Assembly (NCBI GenBank): GCA_022560715.1
Contig: JADFSQ010000107.1
Location: 1-6,720, forward strand
Length of the DNA: 6,720 nucleotides
From: Bacteroidota bacterium
Lineage (GTDB): Bacteria > Bacteroidota > Bacteroidia > Flavobacteriales > Flavobacteriaceae
Direction of reading: 5' to 3'
The position numbers and the translations under genes are program-made. Positions 1-6,386 of the stretch are shown piece after piece (position 1 is the first letter of the stretch; each line of letters starts with the position of its first letter). The notes under the pieces were generated by a model. It ran no database searches and was not told the DNA's origin. It saw only the letters and a program-made list of their open reading frames with translations.

Positions 1-1
1 T

Positions 2-109
2 CCAGATGCTAACGCAAAAAAATTTATAAAGAAAAAAAAGAAGTATGATCAAATTTTCAATGAAATATTCAGTGAAATTAAAGATGGTCATGACTTAGCC
101 CCCTATTAA
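2..109 (+). CDS. C-terminal end of an unidentified protein (5' end outside window)
   Basis: An open frame enters from the left edge and runs 35 codons to a TAA at 107-109. The visible tail is rich in lysine and charged residues, with a run of five lysines followed by an amphipathic-looking stretch, and it ends in LAPY. I do not recognise a family from so short a tail. The stop lies 22 nt from the stop of the converging methyltransferase gene, which is a normal tail-to-tail arrangement. The other two plus frames close within the first 30 bases. No hairpin with a T-run is visible in the short gap between the two stops. This could be chance open frame in AT-rich DNA, so it is a tentative call. 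Confidence 0.35.
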   Translation, partial: PDANAKKFIKKKKKYDQIFNEIFSEIKDGHDLAPY

Positions 110-131
110 TGGGACAATTCTTTATAATTAC

Positions 132-902
132 CTATTCCTTTCTAATTTCTGTCCTCAACCAACCGTCATCCGTTATAATACATTTTGCTTTACATAAATG
201 ACTGAACTTATCAGAGAAATTTACTTTATCATTCTTTGAAGAAATAATGAATTCACCATTGTCAGAAGAAAAGTTCCATTGATGCAAGCCTTTATAATTC
301 TCGTTTTCAGCCTCATTCGGAATATGCATCATCAATATGTAGCACTTTCTTTTACACACTTTGATCATTTCTAAAATTGCTTTTTCAGGTGAGAATGAAT
401 GATCAATACAATTACGTGCAAATACCAAATCAAAAGAATTCTCCTCAAAACGTTTGGTGAGTTTTTCCGCTTCTAACTCTTCAGTTCGAACTAAAGGATC
501 AACTGAATATTTTTCTAATAATTTATCGTATTCTTTAGCAAGTGGATCTACAGCGGTAATTTTTATGATTTTATTCTCATACACTTTACCAAGATAGGTA
601 AGAGGACCAGCCCCAACATCCAGAATATCAACTGTTTCGTTATCTTCTGGTATTAATTTACTTATATTTTCTTGTAATTGAAGTGTTGGGTCTAACCTTA
701 AATGATAATTTGCTGACCATTGCAGCCCTTTTTCCTTAAAATACTTATCCCAAAATAGGATCTCGTTTCTGATACCTAACCTCCACCTTAATTTTGTGCC
801 TAAAGGTAATCTTAGTTGAAATTTATTTTCAAGAACATAAATTATTGTTCCCAATACTCCTTGAGTTTTCAAACTCCTGTATATTTTATTTGGTACTTGC
901 AT
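132..902 (-). CDS. class I SAM-dependent methyltransferase
   Basis: Predicted soluble cytoplasmic methyltransferase of 256 residues with a Rossmann-type SAM-binding domain. Motif I is ILDVGAGP (residues 93-100). The acidic residue at the end of strand 2 is in AVDP (about 117-120). A motif IV-like segment, FDLVFARNCIDHSFSP, lies at about 157-172, with HS where many Methyltransf_11-type enzymes have H-x-x. About 90 residues precede the SAM domain and contain a basic, partly hydrophobic stretch. I chose the ATG at 900-902. An in-frame TTG at 924-926 would add eight residues but overlaps a promoter-like element. The gene follows a GT4 glycosyltransferase on the same strand, so a role in methylating a surface glycan or a polysaccharide intermediate is plausible. 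That role is inferred from context only, and the acceptor cannot be read from the sequence. Confidence 0.8.
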   Translation of the reverse strand: MQVPNKIYRSLKTQGVLGTIIYVLENKFQLRLPLGTKLRWRLGIRNEILFWDKYFKEKGLQWSANYHLRLDPTLQLQENISKLIPEDNETVDILDVGAGPLTYLGKVYENKIIKITAVDPLAKEYDKLLEKYSVDPLVRTEELEAEKLTKRFEENSFDLVFARNCIDHSFSPEKAILEMIKVCKRKCYILMMHIPNEAENENYKGLHQWNFSSDNGEFIISSKNDKVNFSDKFSHLCKAKCIITDDGWLRTEIRKE

Positions 903-923
903 ACTGTCTTCACTTAAAACCCA

Positions 924-931
924 CAAAACTA
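924..931 (-). promoter_or_regulatory. possible Bacteroidota -7 promoter element for the methyltransferase
   Basis: On the minus strand this reads TAGTTTTG, matching the TAnnTTTG -7 consensus of Bacteroidota primary sigma factor promoters. It ends 21 nt before the ATG at 902. No TTG-type -33 element is seen at the usual 19-21 nt spacing, and an 8-mer with two free positions occurs by chance in AT-rich DNA. The call is weak. Confidence 0.25.
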
Positions 932-956
932 ATGTTAATTATCATTTGCTTGTTTA

Positions 957-988
957 GATTTAAGAACTTAAATCAATTTATAATTGAT
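957..988. repeat. two overlapping inverted repeats at the end of the GT4 gene
   Basis: GATTTAAG (957-964) and CTTAAATC (967-974) form a perfect 8-bp inverted repeat around AA. ATCAATT (972-978) and AATTGAT (982-988) form a perfect 7-bp stem around TAT, covering the GT4 stop codon. The two share bases 972-974, so both hairpins cannot form fully at once. Neither is followed by a T-run on either strand and both are AT-rich, so a standard intrinsic terminator is not supported. They could be a weak processing or pausing signal between GT4 and the methyltransferase, or chance. Confidence 0.35.
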
Positions 989-1439
989 GGTAAAAATCAT
1001 GGTAATTATTTACCGCGTTATAATTTGTTGACCAATTTTTTTTAGAGAGTTCTCTCTTCACATGAAAGTCACCATGCAAAACCAGTTCAAAAGCTGTTCT
1101 AATTTCCTCTGGGCTGGGATCCGACTTTAATAAAATACCGTTACTATTATCTACAATTTCAACATTACCGTTTATCGAGGTGGCTACAACTGGGATACCA
1201 AATTGTTGTGCCTCCATGATACTTACCGGGATCCCTTCAGATTTGCTTACATTGATAAAAACATCTACTGGATTCTCTTTATACATTTTCATTACCTCGT
1301 CATTTTTTAGTAACCCCATAAATTGGAAAGATAAATTCTTTGGTTTTTTAACATCCAGATTCTCCTCAAATTTTATCTTTTGTGGTCCATCACCTATATG
1401 TGTCCAGTAAATATTTACTCCCGGATTTGCTTTTGCAAA
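978..1439 (-). CDS. glycosyltransferase family 4, C-terminal fragment (N-terminal half missing)
   Basis: About 153 residues match the C-terminal, nucleotide-sugar-binding Rossmann domain of a retaining GT-B (GT4, 'glycosyl transferases group 1') enzyme. In order they are: the strand and loop ending IYWTHIGDGP, a FMGLL segment before a short helix, FINVSKSEGIPVSIMEA with the family's E-x7-E pair (about nt 1210-1240), then FGIPVVATSINGNVEIV and a GILL segment. Such enzymes are usually 350-400 residues, so the acceptor-binding N-terminal domain and start are absent. The reading frame continues to 1682, but beyond about 1440 it is only the antisense of the GT2 gene and has no GT4 character. The stop is TAA at 978-980, 75 nt before the methyltransferase ATG on the same strand. 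A role in capsule, O-antigen or exopolysaccharide synthesis is likely, with the sugar unknown. Confidence 0.8.
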   Translation of the reverse strand, partial: FAKANPGVNIYWTHIGDGPQKIKFEENLDVKKPKNLSFQFMGLLKNDEVMKMYKENPVDVFINVSKSEGIPVSIMEAQQFGIPVVATSINGNVEIVDNSNGILLKSDPSPEEIRTAFELVLHGDFHVKRELSKKNWSTNYNAVNNYHDFYHQL

Positions 1440-1462
1440 ATCTAAAATACAAATACAAAAGA
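1436..1462. other. apparent junction between two unrelated gene fragments
   Basis: A minus-strand GT4 gene loses its family resemblance moving right past about 1440, and a plus-strand GT2 gene gains it at about 1450. Both genes lack their N-termini and neither has a start codon here. The sequence between is low-complexity and A-rich. This fits an assembly or amplification chimera, or a real deletion between divergently transcribed genes. GC content does not help, as both sides are similarly AT-rich. Confidence 0.7.
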
Positions 1463-2454
1463 ATATTGCTGTTTCTGTAATTATTTGTGCAAAAAATGAA
1501 GCTGAAAATTTGCAGCAATTCCTGCCTTTAATATTAGAACAAGAATATCCGGATTTTGAAATTGTTTTAATTAACGATGCTTCACATGATAATACTTTAG
1601 ATATCATGGAAAGTTTTGCAAAAAAAAACAGCAATATAAAAATTGTGAATGTAGAAAATATTGAAGCATTTTGGGGAAACAAAAAATATGCCTTAACACT
1701 TGGTATAAAAGTAGCTACAAACGATTTTTTACTGTTTACAGATGCCGATTGTAAACCAGTTTCTAAGTATTGGATTGCAGAAATGAGTCGTCATTTTAGT
1801 AATACAAAATCTATTGTAATTGGCTATGGAGCTTATAAAAAGACTAAACATTCGTTTTTAAACACATTAATTCGTTACGAAACCTTACTTACTGCAATTC
1901 AATATTTCTCGTATATAAAATTTGGTGTTCCTTATATGGCAGTTGGACGCAATTTGGCGTATAGAAAAGAAGAGTTTTTTAAAGTTAAGGGTTTTATGAA
2001 GCACATGAATATTCGATCTGGTGATGACGATTTATTTATAAATCAAGTTGCAACTTCTCTAAATACTACACTTTGTTTTTCTAAAGATAGCTTTACCGAA
2101 TCTTTACCAGAAACTTCATTTAAAGATTGGTTTAAACAAAAAAGACGGCATATTTCAACTTCAAAATATTACAAGCTGAAACACAAACTTATGTTAGGCT
2201 TGTTTTATATATCTCAACTTCTGTTTTGGGTTTTAGGCATTATTCTTTTAGCATTTATTTTTAAATGGGAAATTGCGCTTATATTAATACTCTTAAGATT
2301 TATAGTTCAATACATTAGCATTGGTTTTTCAGCAAAAAAGTTAGACGAACTCAATACACTAATTTTACTACCTTTTTTAGATTTATTTTTAATTATCTCA
2401 CAATTTTTTATCTTTATCTCAAATCTTATTTCAAAACCAAAACATTGGAGATAA
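1450..2454 (+). CDS. glycosyltransferase family 2, membrane-anchored (5' end missing)
   Basis: Inverting GT-A glycosyltransferase with a nucleotide-sugar-binding N-terminal domain and C-terminal membrane helices. Visible motifs are VSVIICAKNEAEN (strand 1, nt about 1471-1509), IVLINDASHDNT, the metal-binding DxD as FTDADCKP (DAD at 1741-1749), SGDDDLF with the probable catalytic acidic cluster (about 2017-2034), and QKRRHIS (from 2137), a variant of the QxxRW motif. About two to three hydrophobic segments fill roughly 2190-2430. No ATG lies in frame between the TAA at 1408 and strand 1. A TTG at 1510 is open but would delete strand 1, so it is not a credible start. Relatives normally have some 20-40 more residues, often a membrane helix, before strand 1. 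The gene overlaps the sigma factor gene by 10 nt. The donor and acceptor cannot be told from the sequence. Confidence 0.85.
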   Translation, partial: QIQKNIAVSVIICAKNEAENLQQFLPLILEQEYPDFEIVLINDASHDNTLDIMESFAKKNSNIKIVNVENIEAFWGNKKYALTLGIKVATNDFLLFTDADCKPVSKYWIAEMSRHFSNTKSIVIGYGAYKKTKHSFLNTLIRYETLLTAIQYFSYIKFGVPYMAVGRNLAYRKEEFFKVKGFMKHMNIRSGDDDLFINQVATSLNTTLCFSKDSFTESLPETSFKDWFKQKRRHISTSKYYKLKHKLMLGLFYISQLLFWVLGIILLAFIFKWEIALILILLRFIVQYISIGFSAKKLDELNTLILLPFLDLFLIISQFFIFISNLISKPKHWR

Positions 2455-2993
2455 AAAAAGCCATTAAAAAAGCTAAAGAAAACAATCAAATAGCGTTTAA
2501 CTTTTTGTTAGACACCTTTTGGAATGACGTTTATGGCTTTCAGTTAAAACGTACCGAAAACGAAAATGATGCCGAAGATATAACCATTCAAACATTTTCG
2601 CGGGCATTTGATAAAATAAATTCCTTCGACGAAAACTATAAGTTTAAAACCTGGCTTTTTACTATTTCTAAAAATATTCATATAGATTTTCTTCGGAAAA
2701 AGAAAACATCAGTTTCTCATGAAGAAACTGATGGAACTACAGAACATTTTTACGATATTATTGATGAAACACCAACTCCAGAAGATAAAATTATAACAGA
2801 ACAGAATTTATCAAAGTTACTACGTGATATTAAGAAACTGAAACCCCATTATCAAAAAGTGATAAACTTGCGGTACTTTCAAGAATTAAGTTATCTGGAA
2901 ATTTCGGACAAATTAAACGAACCTATGAGCAACGTGAAAGTAAAATTACTTCGGGCAAAAAAATTACTCTCTGAAATTATTCAGAAAAAATAA
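2445..2993 (+). CDS. RNA polymerase sigma-70 factor, ECF type
   Basis: A 182-residue two-domain sigma factor. Region 2 covers about residues 17-87: the helix AFNFLLDTFWNDVYGFQL, the region 2.2-like core NDAEDITIQTFSRAFDKI that contacts core polymerase, then FKTWLFTISKNIHIDFLRKKK, the -10 recognition part. A polar linker of about 35 residues follows. Region 4 (about 125-178) carries the helix-turn-helix LSYLEISDKLNEPMSNVKVK that reads the -35 element. No region 1.1 or 3 is present, as expected for an ECF factor. The start is TTG at 2445. No ATG occurs in the coding frame before region 4, and upstream extension would run further into the GT2 gene, so TTG is the best choice. The gene overlaps GT2 by 10 nt and its TAA overlaps the transporter ATG (TAATG). 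No anti-sigma factor is next to it. Confidence 0.88.
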   Translation: MEIKKAIKKAKENNQIAFNFLLDTFWNDVYGFQLKRTENENDAEDITIQTFSRAFDKINSFDENYKFKTWLFTISKNIHIDFLRKKKTSVSHEETDGTTEHFYDIIDETPTPEDKIITEQNLSKLLRDIKKLKPHYQKVINLRYFQELSYLEISDKLNEPMSNVKVKLLRAKKLLSEIIQKK

Positions 2994-4207
2994 TGAAGAT
3001 TAGCTTTAAAAAACTCGGTCCAGGTTTATTGTTTGCTGGTGCTGCAATTGGTGTATCACATCTCGTGCAATCTACAAGAGCTGGAGCCGAATTTGGATTG
3101 GGATTGCTTTGGGCATTACTCCTGGTAAATTTATTTAAATATCCCTTTTTTCAATATGGTCCACGTTACGCTTCAGCAACAGGCGAAAGTTTATTAGATG
3201 GCTATAAAAAATTAGGAAAAGGTGTATTAATTGCATATTTCGTGTTATCACTTGCAACGATGTTCACCATTCAAACAGCAGTTACCATAGTTACTGCTGG
3301 TTTAGCATCGTCTTTATTTGGAGATTTTGTAAGTATTGAAGTTTGGACCGTTATCATACTTTTTATCTGTTTTAGCCTTTTAATTGTAGGCAAATACAAA
3401 TTGTTAGATAATTTAATGAAGATTATAATAATTGTGTTAACAATCAGTACGCTTGCAGCTGTAGGTGCTGCTTTATTAAATAATGAGCAGTCAATTTCAT
3501 TTACTCAAATTCTTCCAGATAATAGTTTTGAAATCGCCTTTTTAATAGCTTTTATGGGTTGGATGCCAGCACCTTTGGATATATCGGTATTTCATTCACT
3601 TTGGACTATTGAAAAAAAGAAAACGGATTCAGAATTCAATACTAAATCAGCGATTTTCGATTTTAATGTTGGGTATTTAAGCACCATTGTTTTAGGTATT
3701 GGCTTTGTTTTTTTAGGCTACTTAATTATGTTTAACAGTGGAGAAACGTTTAGCAACGCTGCTGGGGAATTTTCCAATCAGCTTTTAAAAATGTACAGCA
3801 TAAGTCTGGGTAATTGGGCTTATATAATTATTGGTATCGCAGCTTTTACTACAATGTTTAGCACAACATTAACCATTTTAGATGCATCTCCAAGAGCAAT
3901 GCACAAGACCACACAATTACTATTTAATAACAATTTTAAGAAAGGATATCTGTTTTGGATACTTATTTTGGTTATAGGTACTATAATTATCTTTTTTGCA
4001 TTTGCTTCAGAAATGGGATTATTAGTGAAAATAGCAACTATTTTATCATTTTTAACAGCTCCTTTCTATGCCATAATAAATTACAAACTTATTAGTAGTA
4101 AACATACTCCTAAAGAGTGGCATCCTACTTTAAAACTTCATATTTTAAGTTGGTCTGGAATATTATTTTTAATAGGTTTTAGTGTATGGTACCTCACTAC
4201 TTTATAG
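2993..4207 (+). CDS. Nramp-family (MntH-like) transporter, atypical metal-site motifs
   Basis: Integral inner-membrane protein of 404 residues with roughly 11 hydrophobic segments and the Nramp (SLC11, LeuT-fold) opening: LGPGLLFAGAAIG, then an S/T-rich turn, AGAEFG and LLW. In classical Nramp proteins helix 1 carries DPGN and helix 6 carries MPHN, which bind Mn2+ or Fe2+. Here the aligned helix 1 positions read GVSH (residues 20-23), and helix 6 reads GWMPAPLDISVFHS (189-202), so both motifs are changed. The length is normal for the family and the frame is intact, so this looks like a divergent subfamily rather than a broken gene. Substrate is therefore uncertain: a divalent cation is likely, but classical proton-coupled Mn/Fe transport should not be assumed. 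Its ATG overlaps the sigma factor stop by one base, so the two are probably translationally coupled. Confidence 0.85.
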   Translation: MKISFKKLGPGLLFAGAAIGVSHLVQSTRAGAEFGLGLLWALLLVNLFKYPFFQYGPRYASATGESLLDGYKKLGKGVLIAYFVLSLATMFTIQTAVTIVTAGLASSLFGDFVSIEVWTVIILFICFSLLIVGKYKLLDNLMKIIIIVLTISTLAAVGAALLNNEQSISFTQILPDNSFEIAFLIAFMGWMPAPLDISVFHSLWTIEKKKTDSEFNTKSAIFDFNVGYLSTIVLGIGFVFLGYLIMFNSGETFSNAAGEFSNQLLKMYSISLGNWAYIIIGIAAFTTMFSTTLTILDASPRAMHKTTQLLFNNNFKKGYLFWILILVIGTIIIFFAFASEMGLLVKIATILSFLTAPFYAIINYKLISSKHTPKEWHPTLKLHILSWSGILFLIGFSVWYLTTL

Positions 4208-4230
4208 GCTGTTTTAATAAGAATACTTTG

Positions 4231-4238
4231 TATCTTTG
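4231..4238 (+). promoter_or_regulatory. Bacteroidota -7 promoter element upstream of lipA
   Basis: TATCTTTG exactly matches TAnnTTTG. It lies in the only sizeable gap of the plus-strand block (48 nt between the transporter stop and lipA) and ends 17 nt before the lipA ATG, giving a very short leader. A clear TTG-type -33 box is not visible at 19-21 nt upstream; only a T-rich GTTTT at 4211-4215 is near. It would allow lipA and gap to be expressed separately from the genes before them. Confidence 0.5.
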
Positions 4239-4255
4239 TGAACTGAAATTGAAAA

Positions 4256-5134
4256 ATGGATTCTAATACTGCTTCAAACATATTAACCAAACGTCAACCA
4301 AAACCTAAATGGTTACGTGTAAAACTTCCTACTGGGAAGAAATACACTGAACTTCGTGGTTTAGTAGAAAAATACAATTTAAATACTATTTGTGTTTCCG
4401 GAAGCTGCCCTAATATGGGTGAATGTTGGGGAGAAGGAACTGCAACTTTTATGATTCTTGGCAATATTTGCACGCGTTCTTGTGGATTTTGTGGTGTGAA
4501 AACCGGGCGACCTGAAACTGTAAATTGGGACGAACCAGAAAAAGTTGCACAATCTATAAAACTCATGAACATTAAACATGCCGTGTTAACTAGTGTAGAT
4601 CGTGATGATTTGAAAGATATGGGTAGCATCTTATGGGCAGAAACCATTAAAGCCGTTCGGAGAATGAATCCTGAAATTACCATGGAAACACTTATCCCTG
4701 ATTTTCAAGGTATAGAACAACACTTAAACAGAATTCTTGAAGTAACTCCAGAAGTTATTTCTCATAATGTTGAAACCGTTAGGCGTTTAACACGCGAAGT
4801 ACGTATTCAGGCAAAATACGATAGAAGCCTTGGTGTGCTCAAGTATTTAAAAAATCAAGGCCAAAGACGTACTAAAAGCGGTATAATGTTAGGTTTGGGA
4901 GAAACTCGTGATGAAGTTGTTGAAACCTTGCATGACCTTAGAAATGCTGATGTAGATGTTGTTACAATTGGTCAGTACTTACAACCAAGTAAAAAACATT
5001 TACCTGTAAAACAATTTATTACTCCCGATGAGTTTGATGAATATAAGGCAATAGGATTAGATTTAGGATTCAGGCATGTAGAAAGTAGTGCTTTGGTAAG
5101 ATCTTCATACAAAGCCCAAAAACATATTAATTAA
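4256..5134 (+). CDS. lipA: lipoyl synthase
   Basis: Radical SAM enzyme that inserts two sulfur atoms into protein-bound octanoyl groups to make lipoate on the E2 subunits of 2-oxoacid dehydrogenases and on glycine cleavage H protein. It is cytosolic. All signature residues are present. The auxiliary [4Fe-4S] cluster motif C-x4-C-x5-C is C46, C51 and C57 (CVSGSCPNMGEC). The radical SAM cluster motif C-x3-C-x2-C is C72, C76 and C79 (CTRSCGFC). The C-terminal RSSY (282-285) supplies the conserved serine that ligates the auxiliary cluster. The 292-residue length is normal for bacterial LipA. The ATG at 4256 gives the expected N-terminus with KPKWLRVKLPTG before the first cysteines. A TAnnTTTG promoter element precedes it, and gap begins 9 nt after its stop. 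Confidence 0.97.
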   Translation: MDSNTASNILTKRQPKPKWLRVKLPTGKKYTELRGLVEKYNLNTICVSGSCPNMGECWGEGTATFMILGNICTRSCGFCGVKTGRPETVNWDEPEKVAQSIKLMNIKHAVLTSVDRDDLKDMGSILWAETIKAVRRMNPEITMETLIPDFQGIEQHLNRILEVTPEVISHNVETVRRLTREVRIQAKYDRSLGVLKYLKNQGQRRTKSGIMLGLGETRDEVVETLHDLRNADVDVVTIGQYLQPSKKHLPVKQFITPDEFDEYKAIGLDLGFRHVESSALVRSSYKAQKHIN

Positions 5135-5143
5135 ATTGGTATT

Positions 5144-6140
5144 ATGATTAATGTTGCCATAAATGGTTTCGGGAGAATAGGTAGACGTGTTTTTCGGTTA
5201 CTTCAAGACCACAAAAACATTCAAGTTGTTGCAATTAACGATTTGGCTGATGCTAAAACCTTGAGTCATTTGTTAAAATACGATAGCATTCATGGTGTTT
5301 TTAAAGGTGAAATAAGTTACAATTTAAACCAGATTATAGTAAATAACGCAACTGTTGCACTTCAAAATGAACGCAATATTGAAAACATAAATTGGAAACC
5401 TTATAACGTTGATTTCGTTATTGAAGCCACAGGAAAGTTTAGAACGCTTAAGGCACTTAATCATCATATTACTAACGGAGCTTCACGAGTAATCCTTTGT
5501 TCTCCTCCAACTGACGACTCTATCAAAACAATAGTATTAGGAGTTAACGATCATATTTTAGACCAAAATGACATTATAGTGTCAAACGCATCGTGTACAA
5601 CAAACAACGCTGCGCCAATGATTGATGTAATACAAAATCTTTGTGGTATAAAACAAGCCTACATAACTACAATACATTCTTATACTACAGACCAGAGTTT
5701 ACACGACCAGCCTCATCGCGATTTACGCCGTGCCAGAGCTGCAGGACAATCTATTGTACCAACTACAACTGGAGCAGCAAAAGCATTGACAAAAATATTT
5801 CCAGATTTAGCCAAGGTTATAGGAGGATGTGGTATTCGAGTTCCTATTCCAAATGGATCCTTATCAGATATTACTATTAATGTTAATCAAGAAGTAAGTA
5901 TTGATGCAATAAATAAGACCTTTAAAAAAGCTTCAGAAACCACTTTTAAAGGGTATTCTACAATATACCGAAGACCCTATTGTGTCTATTGATATTGTTG
6001 GCAATACCCATTCCTGTATTTTTGACGCCGGAATGACCTCAGTAATAGGGAAAATGGTAAAAATCATAGGTTGGTATGATAATGAAATTGGTTATTCATC
6101 GAGAATTATAGATTTAATTCAACAAATATCGAGGAAATAA
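5144..6140 (+). CDS. gap: glyceraldehyde-3-phosphate dehydrogenase, type I, with an apparent +1 frameshift
   Basis: Converts glyceraldehyde 3-phosphate, phosphate and NAD+ to 1,3-bisphosphoglycerate in glycolysis, in the cytosol. The N-terminal Rossmann motif is NGFGRIGRR (residues 7-15), with D33 in AINDL favouring NAD+. The active site is [10 protein letters not shown] with catalytic C151, and the base is H178 in TTIHSYT. The anion-site region [14 protein letters not shown] is at 201-214. The original frame stops early at 5990-5992 (282 residues). From 5955 another frame continues the family exactly: [17 protein letters not shown], then [12 protein letters not shown] near the end, stopping at TAA 6138-6140. 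Removing one G from the GGG run at 5951-5953 restores K-G-I-L-Q and a full length of 331 residues. A homopolymer sequencing error is more likely than a true mutation of a core enzyme. The gene starts 9 nt after lipA. Confidence 0.93.
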
Positions 6141-6161
6141 CTATATTTATCGTTTAAGTAC

Positions 6162-6377
6162 ATGTATTTTATGGGTAATAATTATAAATATTACACAGCT
6201 ATTGGCATGCTTTTAATCTCCTTTTTTTTCTCGTATAGTGCGTATACACAGGAAACAAAGAATGATACATTAGTGCTTATTAACAAATATCAAAGAGAAG
6301 CAAATGATGCATTATTAGTCAGGGATTTTGAAACTGCTATTATTAGTCTTAATAAAGCTGGTAATTTTATTTCTTTT
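6162..6377 (+). CDS. exported protein, N-terminal fragment (possible TPR protein)
   Basis: Starts 21 nt after gap at ATG 6162 (an in-frame ATG at 6171 is an alternative). The first ~30 residues form a secretion signal: a short polar, lysine-containing start, a hydrophobic core IGMLLISFFFSYSAY, then a likely cleavage near TQETKND. After it, residues about 36-70 (LINKYQREANDALLVRDFETAIISLNKAGN) look like the beginning of a tetratricopeptide-type helical pair. Flavobacterial genes at this position after gap are, from memory, often TPR proteins with a C-terminal LuxR-type DNA-binding domain, but nothing of such a domain is visible here. Family resemblance ends at about residue 71, where the frame runs without a stop into phage terminase sequence. 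The genuine C-terminal part is therefore missing. Confidence 0.65.
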
Positions 6378-6386
6378 AAATTTAAT
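6362..6386. other. apparent junction from chromosomal gene to phage-type sequence
   Basis: Within this T/A-rich stretch the encoded protein changes from an exported TPR-like segment to a phage terminase segment without a break in frame. By hand count GC rises from 53/180 (about 29%) over 6181-6360 to 130/300 (about 43%) over 6421-6720, and codons shift to C/G-rich choices. A signal peptide fused to a DNA-packaging ATPase makes no functional sense, so a join between two source molecules is the likeliest reading. Confidence 0.7.

Noticed and set aside
794..1410. Plus-strand open frames at 794-1045 and 1180-1410
   Set aside because: They lie antisense to the methyltransferase and GT4 genes, have low-complexity hydrophobic compositions, and no family resemblance.
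1510..1512. TTG as the start of the GT2 gene
   Set aside because: Starting here removes the first beta strand and the AKNEAEN loop, which are clearly coded upstream in the same frame, so the true start is lost at the junction.
1440..1682. N-terminal extension of the GT4 open frame on the minus strand
   Set aside because: It is the antisense of the GT2 coding region, is rich in Cys, Phe and Ser, and lacks any GT4 N-terminal domain character; the frame is open by chance.
2307..2489. Minus-strand 60-codon open frame
   Set aside because: It is antisense to the GT2 C-terminal membrane helices and the sigma factor start; Phe/Lys-rich translation of AT-rich DNA.
4294..4683. Minus-strand open frames inside lipA (also 4379-4579)
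   Set aside because: They are antisense to a strongly conserved enzyme, show no recognisable domain, and have no start context of their own.
5641..5880. Second plus-strand open frame within gap
   Set aside because: It overlaps the GAPDH active-site region in another frame; the GAPDH frame carries all the conserved motifs.
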